Assembly (NCBI RefSeq): GCF_019799905.1
Contig: NZ_JABGCI010000004.1
Coordinates: 338,201-402,200 of the forward strand
Direction of reading: 5' to 3'
Length of the DNA stretch: 64,000 nt
DNA from: Trujillonella endophytica
GTDB taxonomy: Bacteria > Actinomycetota > Actinomycetes > Mycobacteriales > Geodermatophilaceae
Within the stretch, counting starts at the first letter, position 1, and each line of letters starts with the position of its first letter. The notes beneath the pieces are model-generated. The model searched no databases and had not been told where the DNA came from. It saw nothing but the letters and a program-made list of their open reading frames with translations. This document shows positions 1 to 7,271 of the stretch, one piece after another. The translations under genes were made by a program, and so were the position numbers.

Positions 1-1543
1 CCGGTCCGGGCACCAGCTCGAGCACGACCGGCGCGATCGCCCGCCCCGGCGCGCGCAGCAGCACCGGCCCGTCCGGGTCGTCGGCGGGGACGACGCCGTA
101 GCCGTCCCAGCCGTCGCGCACCTCCACGCGCACCCGGTCGCCCACCTCGACGACCACGGCGGGCCCCTCGACGCGCGGGGTGAAGCCGGACAGGCGTCGT
201 CCGGCGTCGGCCAGCGCCCGGACCGCGGCCTCGTCCGCGGCGAGCAGGGCGCTCCCCGCGGGGTAGACCGCACCGAGCCCGGCCGGGTCGGCGCGGGCGA
301 AGGCCTCCGCGCGTCGCGCGTACAGCTCCTGCACCACGGCGACCCAGTCGGTCCCGGGGGCGGGCGCCGCGGTCGCCGCTCCCGACGTATCGGCAGGCGG
401 GACCGGCGGAGCCCCGGGCGCCGTCTCCGGCGTCCGCTCCGGAGGCGTCGGCACCGCTGCGGGAGGCGCAGCTGCCCCCTCCCCTGTCCCCGCCCACTGC
501 GCTCCCACCTGGTACGCCCCGCTCAGCAGGACGGCGAGGGCCAGCAGCGACCCGGCGACCCGGGTGGGCCGGGCGCGCGGGACCGCGAGCGGCAGCCGGA
601 GGCGTCGCTCCGGGGCTGCCGGCTCCGGCGCCCGGCGGCGCGCCAGCTGGTGGGTGAGCTCGGTGCGCGGCCCGCGGCCGGTGACGCTCAGCTCGGCATC
701 GGGCACCCCCGCCACCGGCAGGCGCACCGGCTCGGGGCGGCAGGCGTGCCGCAGGTCCAGGGCGAACTCCGCCGCCGTCGGCCGGTCGGACGGATCGGGC
801 GCCAGCCCCCGGGCGATGACCTCCCGCAGCGCGGCGGGCGCCTCCGGCGCCAGCAGGTCCAGGTCCGGCAGCTCGCCGGCCGCCGCGACGGCCAGCGTGT
901 CCGCCGGGGTGGCCGCGTTCCAGGGGGCGACGCCGGTCAGGGCGTGGAAGGCGGCGGCCGCGACGCCGAACACGTCCGACGCCGGACCCGGCGCCCCGCC
1001 GCGGGCGACGGTCGGGTCGACGTAGGCGGGTGTGACCTCTCCGGCCGCCTCCTCGCCGAGGACCCGGGCCACGCCGAGGTCGGTGAGGACGGGACGGCCC
1101 TCGGCGGTGAAGACGACGTTGCCCGGGGAGAGGTCCCCGTGCACGACCCCGGCCGCGTGGGCGTGCGCGAGGGCGGCCGCCACGGGCGAGACGGCCGTCA
1201 CCACCTCGCCGGGCCGGAGCCGCCCCCGCCGCGCGAGGAGGGCGGCGAGGCTGCCCCCGGCCAGCAGCTCGAGGACCAGGGCCACCCGGGCCCGGCCGCC
1301 CCGGCGCGGCTGGTGCACGACCTCGACCAGCCGGACCAGGTGCGGGTGGTCCAGCTCCCCGAGCAGCTCGGCCTCGCGGGCCTGCCGGTCGGGATCACCC
1401 GCGACGAGGACCTTGACGGCCACCGGGTCGCCGCCCCGGCGGGGAACCGCCCGCCACACCTCGCCGGACGCACCCCTCCCCAGGAGTTCCGTCACGCGGT
1501 AACCCGGGACCGCGGGTGGGGCCTCGACGCTCTCCTCCGACAC
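1..1543 (-). CDS. Serine/threonine protein kinase, membrane-anchored, 3' end outside window
   Basis: Reading the minus strand from a GTG at 1543 gives an open frame of 514 codons that runs off the left edge. The N-terminal third is a Hanks-type kinase: Gly-rich loop GRGASGEV near residue 22, VAVKVL with the ATP-binding Lys near 44, catalytic loop HGDLSPGN near 135 (Gly replaces the Arg of HRD), and DLG in place of DFG near 155. A Pro/Arg-rich linker is followed by one hydrophobic helix (VAGSLLALAVLLSGAYQVGA) and an extracytoplasmic Ala/Pro-rich part. This is the bacterial PknB-like layout: cytoplasmic kinase, single TM segment, external sensor. The HGD loop fits a kinase that is not RD-activated. 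It lies 60 bp downstream of the DUF6461 gene on the same strand, so co-transcription is plausible. Substrate unknown. Confidence 0.9.
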   Translation of the reverse strand, partial: MSEESVEAPPAVPGYRVTELLGRGASGEVWRAVPRRGGDPVAVKVLVAGDPDRQAREAELLGELDHPHLVRLVEVVHQPRRGGRARVALVLELLAGGSLAALLARRGRLRPGEVVTAVSPVAAALAHAHAAGVVHGDLSPGNVVFTAEGRPVLTDLGVARVLGEEAAGEVTPAYVDPTVARGGAPGPASDVFGVAAAAFHALTGVAPWNAATPADTLAVAAAGELPDLDLLAPEAPAALREVIARGLAPDPSDRPTAAEFALDLRHACRPEPVRLPVAGVPDAELSVTGRGPRTELTHQLARRRAPEPAAPERRLRLPLAVPRARPTRVAGSLLALAVLLSGAYQVGAQWAGTGEGAAAPPAAVPTPPERTPETAPGAPPVPPADTSGAATAAPAPGTDWVAVVQELYARRAEAFARADPAGLGAVYPAGSALLAADEAAVRALADAGRRLSGFTPRVEGPAVVVEVGDRVRVEVRDGWDGYGVVPADDPDGPVLLRAPGRAIAPVVLELVPGP

Positions 1544-1603
1544 GGGCGGCACCGTAGGGCGGTCCGGCCCGGTCCCGCTGCGGTCGTCCACAGGCGCGGG
1601 CGG

Positions 1604-2980
1604 TCACACCCGCTGCATCATCGCCCCGCCGCGGGAGCCGACCAGGACCCGGACGACGTCGTCGTCGCCCACCTCGACGTCGAGGTCCTCGCCGCCGGAC
1701 CACCGGGCCCGCGCGCGGACGGTGTGCGGACCCGCGGGGAGTGGGACGACTGCGGTGTCCCCCCGCTGTAGGGCGGCGACCTCGCTGCCATCCACCTCGA
1801 CGCGGACGGTCAGCGGGAGCAGACGGTCCTCGAGGGGCCGGGCCAGGCGCAGGACCGCCCCGGCCGACCGGTCCGCGCCGGCGGTCAGCCAGGTGTCCCG
1901 GGCAGTCTCGCGCAGCCAGCCGGGCTCGATGTGCACGCCGGTCAGCCGTCGTGCCAGCTCGAGCGCCAGGGCCTGCGGGTCGGCGTCCTCGCCGCCGAAG
2001 GGCAGCCCCTCCTCCTCGGGGAGCCGGTCGCCGTCGGTCTCGTCGTCGACGGGGACGAACAGCGGGTCGAAACTGCGGACCACCGCGCCGGTGCGGGCGG
2101 CGGTGAACGCCATGTGGGCGTTGACGTTCCAGAAGACGGAGACCGCGTCGCCCATGCGGGACAGGGCCGCCAGGGTGTCGTGGTCCGCGCTGAGGAAGCC
2201 GTTCGGCTCGACGACGACGACCGATCCGCCGACCTCGGCGAGCTGCACGGGGTTCGCTGCCACCCGGGGGTCCTGCAGTTCCTCGGCGTCGGCGAACGTC
2301 AGCCGGCGCCGTGTGCCCTCCTCCAGCGCCAGTTCGTCCGCCACCTCCCGGAGCGAGAGACCCCGCACGATCGTGACCGTGGCGGCGTCGAGGTCGTCGT
2401 CGGGTCCGGTGGGAGGCACGGGGAGCCACGTCGCGGCGTCCGTGGTCGAGGTCCGCCACCGGCTCTCCACCAGCCAGTCGGCGTCCAGCTCGACGCCCGT
2501 CACGCGCTCGAGCAGTTCGAGGGCGAGGTACCGGGGGCCGGCGTCCTCGTCGCCGAACGGCAGGCCGGCCTCCTCCGGGAGCGGGTCGCCGTACGGGCCA
2601 GGGCCGGACTCGGGGCTGAGCGGGTCGAAGGACCGGACGACCTCGCCGTCGCGGGCGAGGACGAACTGCATCACCGAGTTGACGTTCCAGAACACCGAGA
2701 CGGCGGTCCCGCCCCGCGACAGCGGACCGATGATCCCGTCCTGCGCCCCGCCCCACCCGTTGGGCTCGACGAACACGGACCAGCCGTCGCGCTCGCCGAC
2801 CATGACCGGGAACTCGGCGACGTCCCCCCACTCCCACGAGTCCCAGGCCTCGTCGAAGGTCGCCTGCCGCTCGGTCGACTCCTGGAGCCGGAACACCTCC
2901 GCGGCCTCCCGGGGGTCCGGACCGCGGACGAAGGTGATCGTCAGCGCCTCGAGTCCGTCGGACCAGCTGTGGTCACCCAT
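1604..2980 (-). CDS. Protein with two tandem DUF6461 domains
   Basis: 458 codons from an ATG at 2980, preceded at good spacing by GGGAGGTG; the longer open frame to 3088 has no such site. Two similar segments follow each other. The first (about residues 8-150) has VEPNGW, SVFWNVNSVMQFVLARDG and VRSFDPLSPE. The second (about 175-320) has VEPNGF, SVFWNVNAHMAFTAARTG and VRSFDPLFVP. Each ends with an LPEE.GLPFG..DA repeat and a helical L.LLERVTG-type segment, which I recognise as the DUF6461 pattern, a family of unknown function common in actinomycetes. The last 100 residues form a different, probably beta-rich module. No signal peptide or TM segment is seen. It lies directly upstream of the kinase gene, so a shared pathway is possible but not shown. 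Confidence 0.85.
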   Translation of the reverse strand: MGDHSWSDGLEALTITFVRGPDPREAAEVFRLQESTERQATFDEAWDSWEWGDVAEFPVMVGERDGWSVFVEPNGWGGAQDGIIGPLSRGGTAVSVFWNVNSVMQFVLARDGEVVRSFDPLSPESGPGPYGDPLPEEAGLPFGDEDAGPRYLALELLERVTGVELDADWLVESRWRTSTTDAATWLPVPPTGPDDDLDAATVTIVRGLSLREVADELALEEGTRRRLTFADAEELQDPRVAANPVQLAEVGGSVVVVEPNGFLSADHDTLAALSRMGDAVSVFWNVNAHMAFTAARTGAVVRSFDPLFVPVDDETDGDRLPEEEGLPFGGEDADPQALALELARRLTGVHIEPGWLRETARDTWLTAGADRSAGAVLRLARPLEDRLLPLTVRVEVDGSEVAALQRGDTAVVPLPAGPHTVRARARWSGGEDLDVEVGDDDVVRVLVGSRGGAMMQRV

Positions 2981-3087
2981 GCCACACCTCCCGGGATCCG
3001 GCACCGGACTGTGCCGGAGTCCACCGGGAGCGGCAATCGCCCGCCCGGGTGGTCGCTCTCCAGCAGGTGGCCCGCCCGGTGGCGACA

Positions 3088-3093
3088 TACGGT
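3088..3093 (+). promoter_or_regulatory. Candidate -10 element of a leaderless promoter (FAD oxidoreductase)
   Basis: TACGGT ends six bases before the ATG at 3100, and no Shine-Dalgarno sequence precedes that ATG. A TANNNT hexamer 6-7 bases from the start is the usual actinobacterial leaderless arrangement. The same pattern recurs at several other genes in this window. Confidence 0.5.
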
Positions 3094-3099
3094 CGGTGC

Positions 3100-4353
3100 A
3101 TGTCCCTGCCTGCCCGCGCGGAGGTCGTGGTCGTCGGCGCCGGCCTGGCGGGGCTGTCGGCCGCCGTCCGCCTCGCCGACGCCGGCTGCGACGTGCACGT
3201 CGTCGAGGCCGGGGACCACGCCGGCGGGCGACTCGCGACCGAGCGGGTCGACGGCTTCGTCGTCGACCGGGGCTTCCAGGTGCTCAACACCGGCTATCCG
3301 CGGGTCGCCGACCTCGACGTCGCCGCGCTGGACATGGGCTGGTTGTGGCCCGGGGCCGTGCTGCGGGTGGACGGCCGGGCTCATCGGGTCGTCGACCCCC
3401 GCCGGCACCCCACCACCGCGCCGGGCACCCTGCGCACGCCGATCGGGTCGCTGTACCGGAAGGCCGCCGTCGCGGCCTACTCCGCCGCGGCCGGCTACAC
3501 GCCGGTCCCCCGGCTGCTGGCCAGGCAGGAGACGTCGGCCGAGGAGCGCCTGCGCGCGGCCGGCGTCGGCGAGCAGGCCCTCGAGCGGTTCTTCCGCCCG
3601 TTCCTCGCCGGCGTGCTCCTCGAGTCGGAGCTGGAGACCTCCAGCCGCTACCTGGACCTGCTCTGGCGCAGCTTCGCCCGCGGCCGCATCGGCCTGCCGG
3701 CACGGGGGATGCAGTCCGTGGGTGAGCAGCTGGCCGACCGGGCGGGCACGGCGAGGCTCCACCTCCACCTGAGGGTGAGCGCGGTGGCGTCGGGCCAGGT
3801 CACGACCGCATCCGGCCGGATCCGCGCGGACGCCGTCGTCGTCGCGACGGACGCCGACACGGCTGCCGGCCTGCTGCCGGGGATCGACGCGGCCGCCCCC
3901 CGGCAGGTCACCACGCACCTGCACGTGCTGCCGTCGTCCCCCTGGCGCGACCCGCTGATCGTGCTCGGCACCCCGGAGGGGCGGCTGGTGAACAGCGTCG
4001 TCCTCACCGACGCGCAGCCGGCCTACTCCCCCGACGGCCGCGCCCTGGTGGCGAGCTCCACGCTGGTCCCCACGACGGAGGCCGAGGTGCGCGAGGAGAT
4101 CGCCCGGCTGCACGGCGTGCCGACGACGGAGCTGGCCCACCTCACGTCGGTGACCGTGCCCGGCGCCCAACCGGCCGCGCTCCCGCCGCTGCAGCTGCGC
4201 CGCCCGGTCGACCTCGGCGAGGGCGTCTACGTCTGCGGCGACCACCGCGACACCCCGTCGATCCAGGGCGCGATGGCCAGCGGCGCCCGTACCGCGCGGG
4301 CCGTGTTGCGCACGTTGCGTCCGGACCCCCGACCCCAGGAGCCCTCGGCGTGA
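3100..4353 (+). CDS. FAD-dependent oxidoreductase (amine oxidase / phytoene desaturase-like)
   Basis: 417 residues. The N-terminus is a Rossmann dinucleotide fold: VVVGAGLAGLSAAVRLADAG followed by VVEAGDHAGGRLAT, the GGR motif of the flavin amine oxidase/phytoene desaturase superfamily. The C-terminus has the second FAD contact, GVYVCGDHRDTPSIQGAM, near residues 385-402. The middle is a helical substrate domain, so the substrate cannot be read from sequence. I start at the ATG at 3100 because the Rossmann strand begins a few residues in and a TANNNT box lies directly upstream. The stop overlaps the GTG of the peptidase gene by four bases (GTGA), so the two are probably translated together. 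A carotenoid role is possible, but no other carotenoid gene is visible. Confidence 0.85.
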   Translation: MSLPARAEVVVVGAGLAGLSAAVRLADAGCDVHVVEAGDHAGGRLATERVDGFVVDRGFQVLNTGYPRVADLDVAALDMGWLWPGAVLRVDGRAHRVVDPRRHPTTAPGTLRTPIGSLYRKAAVAAYSAAAGYTPVPRLLARQETSAEERLRAAGVGEQALERFFRPFLAGVLLESELETSSRYLDLLWRSFARGRIGLPARGMQSVGEQLADRAGTARLHLHLRVSAVASGQVTTASGRIRADAVVVATDADTAAGLLPGIDAAAPRQVTTHLHVLPSSPWRDPLIVLGTPEGRLVNSVVLTDAQPAYSPDGRALVASSTLVPTTEAEVREEIARLHGVPTTELAHLTSVTVPGAQPAALPPLQLRRPVDLGEGVYVCGDHRDTPSIQGAMASGARTARAVLRTLRPDPRPQEPSA

Positions 4354-5084
4354 GCGCCTCCGCCCCGGCGATCCTCGCCACGAGCATCGGCTTCGACAGC
4401 CGCGGCCGCGGCCCGTACGACTGGACTCCGGGACCGGTGTTCGACCTGGCCGTCCAGCTCGCGGGCGCCCCCGCCGAGCCGCGGCTGTGCTACCTCGGCA
4501 CGGCCACCGGGGACGACCCGGTCCGGATCGCCGGCGTCTACGGGGCCTTCGCCGGCAGTGCTGTCCGGGTCAGCCACCTCAGCCTGTTCCCCATGCCCAC
4601 GGTGCCGGACGTGCGCGCGCACCTGCTCGCCCAGGACGTCGTCTGGGTCGGCGGCGGCAGCGTGGCCAACCTGCTCGCGGTGTGGCGGGTGCACGGCCTC
4701 GACGCGGTGTTCCGCGAGGTGTGGGAGGCCGGGGTGGTGCTCGGCGGGGTCTCGGCTGGCTCGCTGTGCTGGCACGTCGGCGGCAACACCGACTCCTACG
4801 GTCCGCAGCTCCGGCCGGTGACGGACGGCCTCGCCCTCATCCCGACGTCCAACAGCGTCCACTACGACTCCGAGGCGCAGCGCCGGCCGCTGTACCAGCG
4901 CCTGGTCGCCGACGGCACGCTGCCCGGCGGGCACGCGACCGACGACGGTGTGGGGCTGGTCTACCGCGGGACCGAGCTGGTCGAGGCCGTCGCCGACCGC
5001 CCCGGCGCGGCCGCCTACCGGGTCGGGCGCGGCCCCGACGGCACGGCGGTCGAGACCCGGATCGAGCCCCGCCGCCTCCGGTGA
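4350..5084 (+). CDS. Peptidase E-like serine peptidase (family S51)
   Basis: 244 residues from a GTG that overlaps the stop of the oxidoreductase. Family S51 (dipeptidase E / cyanophycinase fold) is indicated by VVWVGGGSVANLL near residues 95-107 and by the nucleophile elbow GGVSAGSLCWH near 131-141, whose Ser is the predicted catalytic residue. NSVHYDSEAQRRPLY near 168 and GHATDDGVGLVY near 193 match conserved downstream blocks. The length is normal for the family, and there is no signal peptide, so it is cytoplasmic. Members hydrolyse Asp-containing dipeptides or related isopeptides; the actual substrate is not predictable. Coupling to a flavoprotein is unusual for a housekeeping dipeptidase and suggests a shared catabolic role (inference). 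Confidence 0.85.
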   Translation: MSASAPAILATSIGFDSRGRGPYDWTPGPVFDLAVQLAGAPAEPRLCYLGTATGDDPVRIAGVYGAFAGSAVRVSHLSLFPMPTVPDVRAHLLAQDVVWVGGGSVANLLAVWRVHGLDAVFREVWEAGVVLGGVSAGSLCWHVGGNTDSYGPQLRPVTDGLALIPTSNSVHYDSEAQRRPLYQRLVADGTLPGGHATDDGVGLVYRGTELVEAVADRPGAAAYRVGRGPDGTAVETRIEPRRLR

Positions 5085-5110
5085 GCGGTCGCGGCCGGCC
5101 CCCCCTCGGA

Positions 5111-5160
5111 GGTCAGGCGATCGCGGTCAGGCGATCGCGGTCAGGCGATCGCGGTCAGGC
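5111..5160. repeat. 14-bp tandem repeat (three copies plus 8 bp) containing GCGATCGC
   Basis: The unit ggtcaggcgatcgc occurs exactly at 5111-5124, 5125-5138 and 5139-5152, with a partial copy at 5153-5160. It covers the last codons and stop of the minus-strand reductase gene and repeats that segment downstream. Each unit therefore carries a TGA on the minus strand and the 8-bp palindrome GCGATCGC. The arrangement looks like replication-slippage duplication of the gene's end. Confidence 0.9.
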
Positions 5161-5992
5161 CCTCGCTCCCGCGGCCCTGCCCGACGACGGTCTCCAGGAC
5201 CCGCACCACGTCCGCGAGGCCGCCGTCGCCGAGCACCGCTCCGGCCCGGAACCCGACCAGGCGGCGCACGAGGTCGAGGTGCTGCCGGAGGTCGGCGGGA
5301 CCCGGCGGGTGCTCCCCCGCCCGGAACTCGGAGAGGGTACCGGGGAGCCCGGACACCACGAACCCGAGCTGGATCCCCGCGGACTCCGCGAACGCGTCGA
5401 GGTCGACGCCTGCCTCGCCGGCCACGCGGAGGGCGCGGAGCACGCCCAGCTGGGCGTCGTACCAGAGGCCGAACAGGGCGAGGTCCCACACCGGGGCGGC
5501 CTCCGCTGCCGCTCCGACGAACAGCGCCCTGCCCAGCGACGCGAGGACGGCCCGATGGTCCTCGAACGCCTCCGGCGAGCCGCTGAACAGCAGCAGCGCG
5601 TCGTCGGTGCCCATCTGCTCCGCCGGGGCCTGGATCCCCGCCTGCAGGTACCGCGCGCCCAGGTCCGCGGCACGCTCGGCGGTGCTGCGCGCCTCGCGCG
5701 GCGTCGCGGTGCACAGGGCGACGACCGTCCGGCCGCGCAGGTCCCCCGGCACCCGGGCCAGGCAGTCCTCCACGGCCGCGGGGTCGGGTACCGCGAACAA
5801 CGCCAGGGGGCAGGCCAGCGCCTCGGCGACGGATCCGGCAGGCCGGGCTCCGCGCGCGACCAGCTCGGCGATCCGGCCGGGGCTCCGGTTCCAGACCACG
5901 ACGTCGTGCCCGCCGTCGAGCAGCCGGAGCGCCACCGCCCGGCCGATGCCCCCCGTGCCGATGACCGCGACCGGATCCGTCGTCCCCGCCAT
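5141..5992 (-). CDS. NAD(P)-dependent oxidoreductase, imine reductase / 6-phosphogluconate dehydrogenase-like
   Basis: 283 residues. The Rossmann fold starts at PVAVIGTGGIGRAVALRLLDGG (residues 7-28) followed by VVVWNRSPGR; the Asn-Arg after the second strand indicates NADPH preference. The C-terminal half is the helical domain of the beta-hydroxyacid dehydrogenase superfamily. The segment around FGLWYDAQLGVLRALRVAGEAG resembles actinobacterial imine-reductase-like proteins more than true 6-phosphogluconate dehydrogenases. The gene points toward the S51 peptidase gene and ends inside the 14-bp tandem repeat: its stop at 5143-5141 lies in the third unit, and the other units place further TGA codons behind it. 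Substrate unknown. Confidence 0.85.
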   Translation of the reverse strand: MAGTTDPVAVIGTGGIGRAVALRLLDGGHDVVVWNRSPGRIAELVARGARPAGSVAEALACPLALFAVPDPAAVEDCLARVPGDLRGRTVVALCTATPREARSTAERAADLGARYLQAGIQAPAEQMGTDDALLLFSGSPEAFEDHRAVLASLGRALFVGAAAEAAPVWDLALFGLWYDAQLGVLRALRVAGEAGVDLDAFAESAGIQLGFVVSGLPGTLSEFRAGEHPPGPADLRQHLDLVRRLVGFRAGAVLGDGGLADVVRVLETVVGQGRGSEGLTAIA

Positions 5993-6062
5993 GGCCGCGA
6001 TCCTGCGACCTCGAGCGCGCTGGAGGTCAAGCGCGCCACGACGGGCCCGCGGCGCCCGGGCC

Positions 6063-6068
6063 TAGGCT
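6063..6068 (+). promoter_or_regulatory. Candidate -10 element of a leaderless promoter (lipB)
   Basis: TAGGCT lies six bases before the GTG at 6075. The intervening GGGGAC could also act as a short Shine-Dalgarno sequence, so leaderless initiation is not the only reading. Confidence 0.5.
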
Positions 6069-6074
6069 GGGGAC

Positions 6075-6722
6075 GTGGCGGAGCTACGCGTGGTCCGGGC
6101 CGGGGTCGTCGACTACGAGGAGGCCTGGGCCCGCCAGCGCGAGCTGCACGCCGCCCGGGTCGAGGGCCGCGGGCCGGACACGATGCTGCTGCTGGAGCAC
6201 CCACCGGTGTACACGGCCGGCCGCCGCACCGAGCCGCACGAGCGCCCCTTCGACGGCACGCCGGTCATCGACGTCGACCGCGGCGGGAAGATCACCTGGC
6301 ACGGGCCGGGGCAGCTGGTCGGCTACCCGATCGTGGCGCTGCCCGACCCGGTGGACGTCGTCGCGCACGTCCGCCGGCTCGAGGAGGCCCTCATCGCGGT
6401 GTGCGCCGGCTTCGGCCTGGCCACCGAGCGGGTCGAGGGACGCAGCGGCGTGTGGGTCCGCGCCGACGCGCGGGGGCCCGACCGCAAGGTGGCGGCCATC
6501 GGCGTCCGCGTGGCCCGGGGCGTGACCATGCACGGGTTCGCGCTCAACTGCGACCCCGACATGACCGCCTTCGGGAACATGATCCCGTGCGGGATCGTCG
6601 ACGCCGGCGCCACGTCCCTGTCGGCCGAGCTCGGCCGCGACATCACGGTCGCCGAGGCGATCGACCCGGTCGAGACGGCGATGCGCCGCGTGCTGTCGCT
6701 GGAGCCGGCCGCCACCGCCTGA
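6075..6722 (+). CDS. lipB: Octanoyl-[acyl-carrier-protein]:protein N-octanoyltransferase LipB
   Basis: 215 residues, normal length. LipB moves octanoate from ACP to the lipoyl domains of 2-oxoacid dehydrogenases and GcvH, the first step of de novo lipoylation. Signature motifs: [14 protein letters not shown] near residues 40-53, [17 protein letters not shown] near 74-90, the catalytic Lys in [21 protein letters not shown] near 141-161, and the catalytic Cys in MIPCGI near 173-178. GTG start close to a TANNNT box. The stop shares one base with the start of the next gene (TGATG). LipA, the second enzyme of the pathway, is encoded 6 kb away on the same strand, with leuS and others between. Confidence 0.97.
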   Translation: MAELRVVRAGVVDYEEAWARQRELHAARVEGRGPDTMLLLEHPPVYTAGRRTEPHERPFDGTPVIDVDRGGKITWHGPGQLVGYPIVALPDPVDVVAHVRRLEEALIAVCAGFGLATERVEGRSGVWVRADARGPDRKVAAIGVRVARGVTMHGFALNCDPDMTAFGNMIPCGIVDAGATSLSAELGRDITVAEAIDPVETAMRRVLSLEPAATA

Positions 6723-7102
6723 TGCCGCTCCCGGTCAGCACCTACGTCAGCCTCACCACCTTCCGCCGGACGGGTGCCGCCGTCCCGACGCCCGTCTGGG
6801 CCGCGCCGGACGGCGACACGCTCGTCGTCTGGACCCGCGCGGACTCCGGCAAGGTCACACGGCTCCGGCACACCGCGCGGGTCACCGTGGCGCCGTGCGA
6901 CGTCCGTGGCCGGGTGACCGGTCCGGCGGTCGAGGGCACGGGCGAGTTCGTCCCGCGCGGCGACTGGCCACAGTCACTGGCCGCGCTGCGTCGGGCGTAC
7001 GGGCTGAGATTCACCCTGGGCGCCGCCTCGTCACGGCTGTGGCACCGGCTGCTCCGGCGCCCCGGCGACCGTCACGAGCTGATCCGCCTCCGCCCGGCCT
7101 GA
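6722..7102 (+). CDS. PPOX-class F420-dependent oxidoreductase
   Basis: 126 residues of split-barrel flavin/deazaflavin-reductase fold. The pattern YVSLTTFRRTGAAVPTPVW near 8-26, then DTLVVWTRADSGKVTRLRHT and VTVAPCDVRGRVTGPAVEG, matches the small actinobacterial F420-dependent enzymes of the pyridoxine-phosphate-oxidase class. ATG overlaps the lipB stop (TGATG), so it is translationally coupled to lipB; the link looks positional rather than metabolic. Together with the LLM oxidoreductase at 10.4-11.3 kb and the F420 reductase at 45.4 kb, it indicates that the organism uses coenzyme F420. The reaction catalysed is unknown. Confidence 0.85.
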   Translation: MPLPVSTYVSLTTFRRTGAAVPTPVWAAPDGDTLVVWTRADSGKVTRLRHTARVTVAPCDVRGRVTGPAVEGTGEFVPRGDWPQSLAALRRAYGLRFTLGAASSRLWHRLLRRPGDRHELIRLRPA

Positions 7103-7227
7103 GCGGAGTCGCTCGAGCACACCCCCCGTCACCGACCCGGCGGGTGCGAAGCCGAGGGCGCGGTCGACGGCGTCCATCCCAGCAGGTCGCCGTCCAGCCG
7201 CGTTCCACCGCCCGCGGCGACCGCGTC

Positions 7228-7270
7228 GCGGAGGAGATCCGCCGGCGTGACGCCCACGGATCTCCTCCGC
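7228..7270 (-). terminator. Nested hairpin, candidate leuS terminator
   Basis: gcggaggagatcc (7228-7240) and ggatctcctccgc (7258-7270) are perfect 13-bp complements. The 17-base loop contains a second small stem, ggcg/cgcc around tga. It begins one base after the leuS stop, between converging genes. There is no U tract on either side, so termination efficiency is uncertain. Confidence 0.65.
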
Positions 7271-7271
7271 C

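Noticed and set aside
5111..5160. GCGATCGC palindromes as evidence of cyanobacterial HIP1
   Set aside because: They come from one local tandem duplication; gene content is clearly actinobacterial.
7129..7257. A minus-strand frame reading VGVTPADLLRDAVAAGGGTR behind leuS, possibly a truncated acyl-CoA synthetase-type N-terminus
   Set aside because: Only about 40 codons, no continuation, and it lies over the perfect hairpin; resemblance is too short to support.
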